This document shows positions 1 through 5,108 of a DNA stretch of 7,657 nucleotides, in pieces (within the stretch, counting starts at the first letter, position 1; every line of letters starts with the position of its first letter). Source of the DNA: Dehalococcoidia bacterium. GTDB lineage: Bacteria; Chloroflexota; Dehalococcoidia; GIF9; AB-539-J10. The translations under genes and the position numbers were made by a program. Location: positions 1-7,657 of the forward strand of contig JAUWFX010000086.1 in the NCBI GenBank assembly GCA_030606765.1. Direction: 5' to 3'. Under the pieces are notes generated by a model. The model was given only the letters and a program-made list of their open reading frames with translations. It was not told the origin of the DNA and did no database searches.

Positions 1-278
1 ATATTTATGCCCTTCGAGTAAGAGGAGATTCCATGCTGGATGCCTTGCTAGGAGACGGGGACATAGTTTTAATGGACTATGTGGGCAGTGCTGAGAATGG
101 CGATATGGTGGCGGTCTGGCTTAAAGAAGAGCAAGAGGTCACGCTTAAGAGGTTTTTCGCTGAGCCAAATCGCATCCGCTTGGAGCCAGCAAATAGGCAG
201 ATGAAACCCATTTATACTACTCCGGATAATGTCGAGATCCAGGGGAGGGTGGTGGCTGTGATAAGGCGTATACCATAG
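1..278 (+). CDS. lexA: LexA repressor, C-terminal peptidase S24 domain (5' end outside window)
   Basis: The reading frame is open from base 3, so the gene begins before the window; about 91 residues are visible. The start is IYALRVRGDSMLDALLGDGD, the hallmark of the LexA/S24 self-cleaving domain, with the catalytic serine in GDSM (codon 30-32). The general-base lysine is in EVTLKRFF (codon 147-149). The ending GRVVAVIRRI is the usual LexA C-terminus. In the family, RecA-ssDNA filaments stimulate self-cleavage and this derepresses DNA repair genes. The DNA-binding winged helix and the Ala-Gly cleavage site lie outside the window, so a UmuD-like or phage-type S24 repressor cannot be fully excluded. 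The ATG at 33 is internal and is not the start. The TAG stop directly abuts the downstream aldolase, which suggests cotranscription. A dinB gene lies about 2 kb away. Confidence 0.9.
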   Translation, partial: IYALRVRGDSMLDALLGDGDIVLMDYVGSAENGDMVAVWLKEEQEVTLKRFFAEPNRIRLEPANRQMKPIYTTPDNVEIQGRVVAVIRRIP

Positions 279-287
279 GTGTTAAAA

Positions 288-860
288 ATGCTGTCCCAAT
301 TCCAAGCGATAGGGCAAGCTCTCTTCACTCAAGGATTGGTTTCTCCCCAGGGAGGTAATCTCAGCGTCAAACTTGGAGAGCATCTAGTTATTACCCATCG
401 GGGCAGCCTGTTGGGCTTCATTCAAGAAGGGGATTTGGTGGAGACTGGGATAAGTAAGAACAATCGGGCTACACCTCTGGCTTCAACGGAGCTGGAAGTT
501 CATCGCTGTATCTATAAAAATACCTCGGCATTGGCGGTGGTTCACGCTCATCCGCCTTACGCTGTTGCTTTGTCCTTCGTGGAAAAAGAGATTGTGCCCC
601 GTGATGTAGAAGGGCAGGCTTTGTTGTCTAAGGTACCTATCTTAAGTGCAGAAATGGTGGTGAAGCCGGGAGAACTTGCCGATGAGATAGCCAGGTTGAT
701 GGGAGAGCACAGAGTGGTTTTAGTGCGAGGGCATGGAACTTTTGCTGCCAGCCAGTTGTTGGAGGAAGCCTATTACTATACTGTTGTCTTGGAGCAGAGT
801 TGCCGCCTCCTCTACCTGCTCAAGGCTTTAAGGGTAGATCCCGAGATAACTCCCGTTTAA
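288..860 (+). CDS. Class II aldolase/adducin family protein (fuculose-1-phosphate aldolase-like)
   Basis: This 190-residue protein has the layout of the small zinc-dependent class II aldolases. A GGNLS phosphate-binding loop lies near residues 22-26. The putative catalytic glutamate is in ASTELEVH (about E68). Zinc ligands are in VHAHPP (H86, H88) and RGHGTF (H149). Spacing matches FucA (E73, H92, H94, H155). The family cleaves ketose-1-phosphates to DHAP plus an aldehyde; some members act in 5'-deoxy-nucleoside salvage. The true substrate is not readable here. Two starts are possible. GTG at 279 directly follows the lexA stop but has only AAGG 12 nt upstream. ATG at 288 has AGGTG (277-281) at 6-nt spacing and is preferred. 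The gene is probably cotranscribed with lexA; no sugar kinase or isomerase is adjacent. Its stop lies 9 bp from that of the convergent aminotransferase. Confidence 0.85.
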   Translation: MLSQFQAIGQALFTQGLVSPQGGNLSVKLGEHLVITHRGSLLGFIQEGDLVETGISKNNRATPLASTELEVHRCIYKNTSALAVVHAHPPYAVALSFVEKEIVPRDVEGQALLSKVPILSAEMVVKPGELADEIARLMGEHRVVLVRGHGTFAASQLLEEAYYYTVVLEQSCRLLYLLKALRVDPEITPV

Positions 861-869
861 GAAATTCGG

Positions 870-1802
870 TTATGCCATTGCGGCTTTGGGGGAAACCAGG
901 TAATACCAGTCAGGATATTTAGGATTTCTTCCCAGTATCACTTCGGCGAAGAGCTTTTGTAATTTGACGGTCATTTTGCCAATCTCGCCCGTGCCTATAG
1001 GGCGATGGTCGATTTCCAATATTGGCGCTATGTTGGCTGCCGTCCCGGTAAAGAAACATTCTTCAGCCAGATAAAGTTCGCTTCTGTCAACTTGCCTTTC
1101 AATTGTATCTATGCCCAACTCATTTTTAGCTAATTTCATGACCGTGTCCCTGGTGATGCCCATGAGGATGTTATCGGATGATGGAGGAGTTAGCAGTTTC
1201 CCTCCTGAAACAAGAAAGATATTCTCGCCACTACCTTCGCACACATGTCCGTCCTGGGTTAGCAATATTGCTTCATCAAAGCCACTTTCCTGGGCCTCGG
1301 TTTTAGCCAAAGCGCTGTTTACATAAATGCCACAAATCTTGCCTCGAGGTGGAATCATGGTATCATCCACGCGACGCCACGATGAGGTGCAGCAACGAAC
1401 ACCATTTTCTATATCAAGGTAGGGAGGGAGTGTGGTCACGACAATTAAGAAATCATCCTCCAGGTTGTGGAGACGGACTCCTACAGCTTCGGAGCTTTTA
1501 TAGGCTAAAGGACGGATGTATACGTCTTCCTGGTAGCCACTTTTCCCCAAAAGCTCCTTGGTCAATTGGCAAAGTTCATCAACGGAGTAGGGGAGATTGA
1601 TTTTCAGGATGCGACAGCCGTCAAATATGCGTTTATAGTGGTCTTGGATTCTAAAAATACAAAATCTTTCTTGCTCGCTGTCCCAGTTACCACGGATGCC
1701 CTCGAAACAAGCGGTGCCGTAGTGGAGGGCATGGGTCAGGATGCCGATTTTGGCTTCAGATAGTGGCATAAATTGTTTGTTAAAAAAGGCATAATCCGGC
1801 AT
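870..1802 (-). CDS. ilvE: Branched-chain amino acid aminotransferase (PLP fold class IV)
   Basis: This is a 310-residue cytosolic enzyme of normal length for the family. It transfers an amino group between glutamate and the 2-oxo acids of leucine, isoleucine and valine, the last step of their synthesis. Visible signatures are the N-terminal THALHYGTACFEGIR (about 23-37), the PLP Schiff-base lysine K155 in PPRGKICGIYVNSALAK, the cofactor-binding EGSGENIF (about 189-196), and the late FFTGTAANIAPI (about 250-261). LHYGTACFEGIR and the EGSGENIF/GTAANI pair favour a branched-chain enzyme over D-amino acid transaminase or aminodeoxychorismate lyase. The start is well supported: GAAAGGAGA (1806-1814 on the complementary strand) precedes the ATG at ideal spacing. 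The gene stands alone and converges on the aldolase; no other ilv or leu genes are in view. No terminator is evident in the 9-bp gap. Confidence 0.93.
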   Translation of the reverse strand: MPDYAFFNKQFMPLSEAKIGILTHALHYGTACFEGIRGNWDSEQERFCIFRIQDHYKRIFDGCRILKINLPYSVDELCQLTKELLGKSGYQEDVYIRPLAYKSSEAVGVRLHNLEDDFLIVVTTLPPYLDIENGVRCCTSSWRRVDDTMIPPRGKICGIYVNSALAKTEAQESGFDEAILLTQDGHVCEGSGENIFLVSGGKLLTPPSSDNILMGITRDTVMKLAKNELGIDTIERQVDRSELYLAEECFFTGTAANIAPILEIDHRPIGTGEIGKMTVKLQKLFAEVILGRNPKYPDWYYLVSPKAAMA

Positions 1803-1835
1803 CTTTCTCCTTTCTATTATAGGTAAAGGTAGTCA

Positions 1836-1865
1836 ATTATACTTCGTATTGTAAGCCCAAAACAA
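1836..1865 (-). promoter_or_regulatory. Predicted sigma-70-type promoter of ilvE
   Basis: On the minus strand a perfect -10 box TATAAT (complement of 1836-1841) lies 18 bp downstream of TTGTTT (complement of 1860-1865, a partial match to TTGACA). Transcription would start near 1829 and give a short leader of under 30 nt that carries the strong RBS. A second TATAAT-like hexamer closer to the gene has no matching -35. Confidence 0.45.
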
Positions 1866-1899
1866 GCCCTCTCCATCATTCTAAGCCTTTGATTTATCA

Positions 1900-1956
1900 G
1901 GCGAGGATAAACCTCGCCACTACATTCATTTGTAGGGGCGGGGCTCGTCCCCGCCC
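1900..1956. repeat. Pair of GC-rich palindromes (intergenic repeat hairpins)
   Basis: Two perfect hairpins lie side by side. GGCGAGG (1900-1906) pairs with CCTCGCC (1912-1918) around a 5-nt loop, and GGGCGGGG (1936-1943) pairs with CCCCGCCC (1949-1956) around CTCGT. The second is followed by ACTTTTTG on the + strand, so it resembles an intrinsic terminator, but no + strand gene feeds into it. Hairpins of this style are common scattered intergenic repeats in Chloroflexota-like genomes (remembered knowledge, not checked). Confidence 0.7.
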
Positions 1957-1962
1957 ACTTTT

Positions 1963-2045
1963 TGTCATTGCGAGCACCTGAAAGGTGCGTGGCAATCCCC
2001 TATCCCCACCGAGATTGCTTCGTCGCTACGCTCCTCGCAATGACA
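1963..2045. repeat. 83-bp palindromic multi-arm repeat element (complete copy)
   Basis: The element is bounded by a perfect 12-bp inverted repeat, TGTCATTGCGAG (1963-1974) and CTCGCAATGACA (2034-2045). Inside are a short hairpin CACCT-GAA-AGGTG (1975-1987) and a longer one GCAATC (1992-1997) with GATTGC (2013-2018), plus a weak third arm near 2022-2031. It has no coding capacity. It belongs to the widespread 'TGTCATTGCGAG...' class of non-autonomous, REP- or MITE-like intergenic repeats; the class assignment is from memory. Confidence 0.75.
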
Positions 2046-2067
2046 GGGGGGTATTACTCTGAGTTGT

Positions 2068-2107
2068 CTTTTTGTCGTTGCGAGCACCTGAAAGGTGCGT
2101 GGCAATC
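2068..2107. repeat. Partial second copy of the 83-bp repeat (left half only)
   Basis: Bases 2068-2107 match 1958-1997 at 39 of 40 positions (A to G at 2077), exactly 110 bp downstream. The copy has the left terminal repeat, the CACCT/AGGTG hairpin and the GCAATC arm. It lacks the GATTGC arm and the right terminal repeat, so it is a truncated or half element. Confidence 0.8.
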
Positions 2108-2132
2108 TCATTGTCTAAATTCCAAATACGAT

Positions 2133-2196
2133 TGTAGTGCGACCTTTTAAGGTCGTGCAATCCTGCCATTGCACGAGGCTAAAGCCGCGCACTACA
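2133..2196. repeat. 64-bp cloverleaf-forming palindromic element
   Basis: An outer perfect 9-bp stem TGTAGTGCG (2133-2141) with CGCACTACA (2188-2196) encloses three further perfect hairpins: GACCTT/AAGGTC (2141-2154, sharing base 2141 with the outer stem), CGTGCAAT/ATTGCACG (2154-2175) and GGCT/AGCC (2177-2186). The result is a closed four-helix, cloverleaf-like fold that uses nearly every base. It is not a tRNA: the helix sizes and loops do not fit and no CCA end or anticodon arm is present. It probably belongs to the same class of mobile palindromes as its neighbour. Confidence 0.75.
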
Positions 2197-2281
2197 TTTT
2201 TGGGTTTTGATTTATCATTTTTATTTTTGACCTTTAATTTTTGAATTGAATATTGTTTGGGATTTAGGATTTCCTGTTCCA

Positions 2282-3451
2282 CTAGCTGCTGTCAGAAAAA
2301 ATGCCATTGCCTGTTTTTATCGCCGTTGAGCCGTATTTACTTCGAATTTTGTCTATAGCTTTATCCAGGTGCTCCGGCTTTTCCGTCCCGGAATCGAACA
2401 TAGGGAGTTGTTTCCCCTCGCCCACCAGACTTGATATTCGGATACCTATGAGGCGTATTGTTTTTCCTTGTTGTGCCAGAGCTTTACTCAGCAACTGCTG
2501 AGCTGCGGCAAAAACAACTTGGGTAACGTCGCTAGCTTCTTTTAAGATGACCTGTCGGGTGATTGTCTGAAAGTCACTATACCTCAGTCTTATAGCTACA
2601 CATTTTGTCCTTTTGTTTTGACTGCGCAACTCCTGGCAAACCTCCTGGCATAAATTGTGAAGGGTAGCCTCAAGAAAATTGCGGTCCAGAGTATCGCGGG
2701 CAAAAGTGAGCTGCTGACTAATAGATTTAGCTTCGCCCGGCGCTTCTACCTCCCGGTCATCTATTCCCCTGGCATAGCTATAAAGCACTGCTCCAGTTGC
2801 TCCGAACTGTCTTTTTATCGTGTCCAAAGGAAGGCTGACTAATTCTCTTATTGTGGTTACACCCATCTCTTTCAATGCCTGCTCTGTTTTCTTGCCCACC
2901 CCGGGTAATCTAGCTACAGGGAGTGGATTAAGGAAAGCCTGTTCCTCCCCCGGGGCTATCTGGAGCAGCCCATCGGGCTTACATAGGTCGGAGGCAATCT
3001 TAGCCACTACCTTGCAGGTAGCAATACCCACTGAAGCTGTGATCTTGAGCTCTTTATTTATCCTTTCTTTTAGCGCCAGCGCCAGTTTCTGGGGAGAACC
3101 ATAAGGTTCTTCACAGCCAGTGACATCAAGATAGGCTTCGTCGAGCCCTAAAGGCTCGATGTGGGGAGAAAAATCGCCTAGAATTTCCATAAATTTAGCT
3201 GAAGTATCTTTATAGAGAGAGAAGTGAGCCCGTATGAAAATTGCCTGGGGACAAAGGCGGCCTGCCTTGGATGACGGCATGCCGGCATGGATGCCGAAAG
3301 GTCGTGCTTCATAGGAAGCAGAGGCAACTACGCCGCGGCTCTCAGGGTCTCCGCCGACGATTACCGGCTTTCCCTTCAGCTTCGGGTTAAGCACCTGCTC
3401 CACAGAAACGAAGAAGGCATCCAAATCAATATGGAATATACACCGAGCCAT
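2282..3451 (-). CDS. dinB: DNA polymerase IV (Y-family translesion polymerase)
   Basis: This 389-residue protein starts with the canonical MARCIFHIDLDAFFVSVE. D9 binds the catalytic metal and F14 aligns with the steric-gate residue that excludes ribonucleotides. The second acidic cluster is LGLDEAYLD (D104, E105). The helix-hairpin-helix of the thumb is LPGVGKKTEQAL (about 182-193), followed by the little-finger domain. A beta-clamp-binding motif QLPMF lies at 348-352, followed by a roughly 37-residue tail with IDKIRSKYG. The enzyme extends primers past damaged bases with low fidelity and no proofreading. It is somewhat longer than E. coli Pol IV (351 aa) because of this tail. No Shine-Dalgarno precedes the ATG, but a -10 box ends only 5 nt upstream, so a leaderless mRNA is possible. 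The lexA gene in the same window makes SOS control likely but unproven. Confidence 0.95.
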   Translation of the reverse strand: MARCIFHIDLDAFFVSVEQVLNPKLKGKPVIVGGDPESRGVVASASYEARPFGIHAGMPSSKAGRLCPQAIFIRAHFSLYKDTSAKFMEILGDFSPHIEPLGLDEAYLDVTGCEEPYGSPQKLALALKERINKELKITASVGIATCKVVAKIASDLCKPDGLLQIAPGEEQAFLNPLPVARLPGVGKKTEQALKEMGVTTIRELVSLPLDTIKRQFGATGAVLYSYARGIDDREVEAPGEAKSISQQLTFARDTLDRNFLEATLHNLCQEVCQELRSQNKRTKCVAIRLRYSDFQTITRQVILKEASDVTQVVFAAAQQLLSKALAQQGKTIRLIGIRISSLVGEGKQLPMFDSGTEKPEHLDKAIDKIRSKYGSTAIKTGNGIFSDSS

Positions 3452-3456
3452 GAAAC

Positions 3457-3486
3457 AGTATATAAACTAGCACACAGAGCTGATAA
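3457..3486 (-). promoter_or_regulatory. Predicted dinB promoter with overlapping palindrome
   Basis: On the minus strand TATACT (complement of 3457-3462) lies 18 bp from TTATCA (complement of 3481-3486), and the ATG follows 5 nt after the -10. The start of transcription would therefore fall at or next to the A of ATG. An imperfect palindrome AGTTTATATACT (10 of 12 symmetric positions, complement of 3457-3468) covers the -10 box and could be an operator, for example for LexA. That role is inference. Confidence 0.4.
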
Positions 3487-3529
3487 AGCCAACTTTTCAT
3501 CCAAAGGTGCCCCAACAATTTTGACTTTT

Positions 3530-3550
3530 GTGCAATTTGCCGAATTGCAC
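3530..3550. repeat. Perfect 8-bp inverted repeat upstream of dinB
   Basis: GTGCAATT (3530-3537) and AATTGCAC (3543-3550) are separated by TGCCG. No T-run follows on either strand, so a terminator is unlikely. The arms share GTGCAAT/ATTGCACG with one arm of the cloverleaf repeat at 2154-2175, so it may be a decayed relative. A dyad operator is the alternative. Confidence 0.5.
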
Positions 3551-3571
3551 GATAACTCATATTCTTAAAAT

Positions 3572-3594
3572 AGAAGACATCTGAATTGTCTTCT
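3572..3594 (-). terminator. Possible weak intrinsic terminator downstream of the methyltransferase
   Basis: A perfect 8-bp stem AGAAGACA/TGTCTTCT with a 7-nt loop is followed on the minus strand by TATTTTAAG. It lies about 80 bp beyond the methyltransferase stop and upstream of dinB. The stem is not GC-rich and the T-tract is interrupted, so support is modest. Confidence 0.35.
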
Positions 3595-3672
3595 CAGTTG
3601 AGCAACTCATATTTTGGTTTACCATCGGTCGAGTCCTGTGATGACGCTTCAGAGGATACGGCAAGGCACTCA

Positions 3673-4452
3673 TTATGGCTTGACTGCCCGGGTCGCCATG
3701 CAATTAGACATATACATAGTCAGGGGTTCCTTCTGTGAAGGAGGAGTCCTGTCTTCAAAGAAACCCGTAATAATAAAACCGGCTGCAAGTTGCCCGCCTA
3801 TTTGATCGTCAAGGGTGTGGCTAAATTCCATCGGCTCACCTTGTTCCAGCCGGTGTTTCTTCTCCTCTTCCGGTAGATCGTAAACGTCCGAATAAGGAAT
3901 GCGGTATTTCACTTGCAACACACCTGTACGTTCCGCTAGTTCGTAGTCCACCAAGTAGGCGGCAGGGTTCATGAAACCTGCCAGAAGTATACCCCCGTGC
4001 CGTAACACACGGAACGCTTCCCGCCAGACTGGCCGCACGTCTGGCACGAACGTATTTGAGACTGGATGAACTATCAGGTCGTAACTCATGAAATCGAACA
4101 TGTGGAGGTCCACCATATCTCCTTCTATTAGGCGGATGCTCAGACCATCCCTTTCCGCTATGAAACGATCCTGCTCTAACTGCAACGGTGAATTGTCGAA
4201 GACAGTTACATTGGCACCGGCCGCTGCTAACACCGGACCTTGCTGTCCGCCGCCGCTTGCTAGGCATAGTACATCCGCTCCCTTGAGTTGAGGAAACCAG
4301 TCTACCGGAACAGGAATAGTTGGCGTGAGAACAATCTGCCAGTCACCTTGGCGTGCCTTTACGATGGTCTCAGCACTCACCGGGATGGTCCATTTGTTGC
4401 TTTTTTTCACCTCACGATCCCAGGCGTCTCTATTGTACTCTCGAATGTTCAT
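3673..4452 (-). CDS. Class I SAM-dependent methyltransferase (Methyltransf_11-like)
   Basis: This 259-residue soluble protein has a Rossmann-type SAM-binding core. Motif I is [20 protein letters not shown] (about 61-80), with the glycine-rich loop. The ribose-binding acidic residue is D86 in VTVFDNS. The adenine-region motif is IEGDMVDL (109-116). The later strand is [15 protein letters not shown] (149-163). The N-terminal [19 protein letters not shown] is a cap typical of small-molecule methyltransferases. The C-terminal half, with [19 protein letters not shown], is likely the substrate-binding insert. The substrate cannot be told from the sequence, and no cofactor or pathway gene is adjacent. 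The nearest SD-like run (AAAGGG) lies about 15 nt before the ATG, so translation signals are weak. The gene is monocistronic, upstream of dinB on the same strand with 221 bp between. Confidence 0.88.
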   Translation of the reverse strand: MNIREYNRDAWDREVKKSNKWTIPVSAETIVKARQGDWQIVLTPTIPVPVDWFPQLKGADVLCLASGGGQQGPVLAAAGANVTVFDNSPLQLEQDRFIAERDGLSIRLIEGDMVDLHMFDFMSYDLIVHPVSNTFVPDVRPVWREAFRVLRHGGILLAGFMNPAAYLVDYELAERTGVLQVKYRIPYSDVYDLPEEEKKHRLEQGEPMEFSHTLDDQIGGQLAAGFIITGFFEDRTPPSQKEPLTMYMSNCMATRAVKP

Positions 4453-4638
4453 TGCCTATACTCTTATCCCTTTCTGCTATCGATACGAATAAGATGGTCG
4501 GGGTTAAATTACAGGGTTGCATTGTAACATTAAGGTGATATCCTGAAATAGAGTCTCGGAGTCGAATAAGAGACTGAAGGTTCGATGATGTCACATAAGT
4601 CCATATTGTTCAGCTCAAGCAATAGGATCTCGTTTTTT

Positions 4639-4762
4639 TGTTATCTCTGGCGTAACAATATAGCGAACTGTGTGATGTATCGCATTATCATTGAACAAAA
4701 CTGGCTTTTGTGCAGTTGGTGTATTGCTAGCGCGTAATCTGGCACGGCGGAGAGAGATAACA
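4639..4762. repeat. 124-bp segment bounded by a 10-bp inverted repeat
   Basis: TGTTATCTCT (4639-4648) and AGAGATAACA (4753-4762) are perfect inverted copies about 100 bp apart. The size and the TG..CA ends fit a MITE or a transposon-end remnant. No target-site duplication is visible at the flanks and no transposase lies inside, so this is tentative. Confidence 0.35.
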
Positions 4763-4872
4763 GTATGCAGTTGTGGGGCGATATTTACTAAGACGAAACC
4801 TCTGTGAGGGTTACTGAAAAAGAAGATGTGGTCTTTATCAAGCAGGATGGTTCTAGATATTGTCTCGCTTAA
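4738..4872 (+). pseudogene. Possible coding relic with internal stop
   Basis: One frame reads GTAERDNSMQLWGDIY, then a TAA (4789-4791), then DETSVRVTEKEDVVFIKQDG and a few more residues to a second TAA (4870-4872). Composition is protein-like (alternating charged and hydrophobic strands), unlike typical noncoding translation, but a stop also lies upstream in frame at about 4732. I recognise no family. It could be the end of a decayed gene or chance. Confidence 0.2.
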
Positions 4873-5026
4873 AACCGGCTTTACGGGTCACTTCCACTCA
4901 ATTTGTTACACTGATTCTGAATGAGAAAAAGAGCTTTTTACAATTAAGTGCATATCGACATCCCTATGTTCGTGCATTGGTGACTCCTTAACTCTATAGT
5001 ACGTCCTGGACACCGCATAAAAAATA

Positions 5027-5055
5027 TTGACAATTTCCTTCCTTAATGATATTTT
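5027..5055 (+). promoter_or_regulatory. Predicted promoter of the GLUG-repeat gene
   Basis: A perfect -35 TTGACA (5027-5032) is followed, after exactly 17 bp, by TATTTT (5050-5055, four of six consensus bases). Transcription would start near 5062, about 47 nt before the ATG. A second -10-like TATAAT at 5069-5074 has no matching -35 at proper spacing. Confidence 0.55.
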
Positions 5056-5108
5056 AACATTGTTATCATATAATGGTGCAATAAGCACTATGAGGCAAAT
5101 GTAAGGGC

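Larger units (their letters stand above)
4453..5026. other. Intergenic stretch with no intact gene
   Basis: No complete gene is supported in about 570 bp. The stretch holds several small dyads: AGTCTC (4552-4557) with GAGACT (4570-4575), AAAAAG/CTTTTT around 4926-4939, and an ACATCCCTATGT hairpin at 4958-4969. It also holds a 10-bp inverted repeat pair at 4639 and 4753 and a possible coding relic at 4738-4872. The mix suggests degraded or inserted DNA between two chromosomal genes. Confidence 0.55.

Noticed and set aside
1936..1965. GC-rich hairpin plus T-run as an intrinsic terminator on the + strand
   Set aside because: No + strand gene ends upstream of it (the aldolase ends 1 kb away and ilvE is on the other strand), so it is better read as part of the palindromic repeat cluster.
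1962..2150. 62-aa open frame on the + strand
   Set aside because: It lies entirely inside the palindromic repeat elements; the peptide is a translation of the repeats and has no family features or RBS.
2133..2196. tRNA-like cloverleaf as a possible tRNA gene
   Set aside because: Helix lengths, the 2-nt loops and the lack of anticodon and T-arm signatures exclude a tRNA.
3836..4267. 143-aa open frame on the minus strand
   Set aside because: It lies inside the methyltransferase gene in another frame. The arginine- and serine-rich composition is typical of a shadow frame, while the 259-aa frame has clear SAM motifs.
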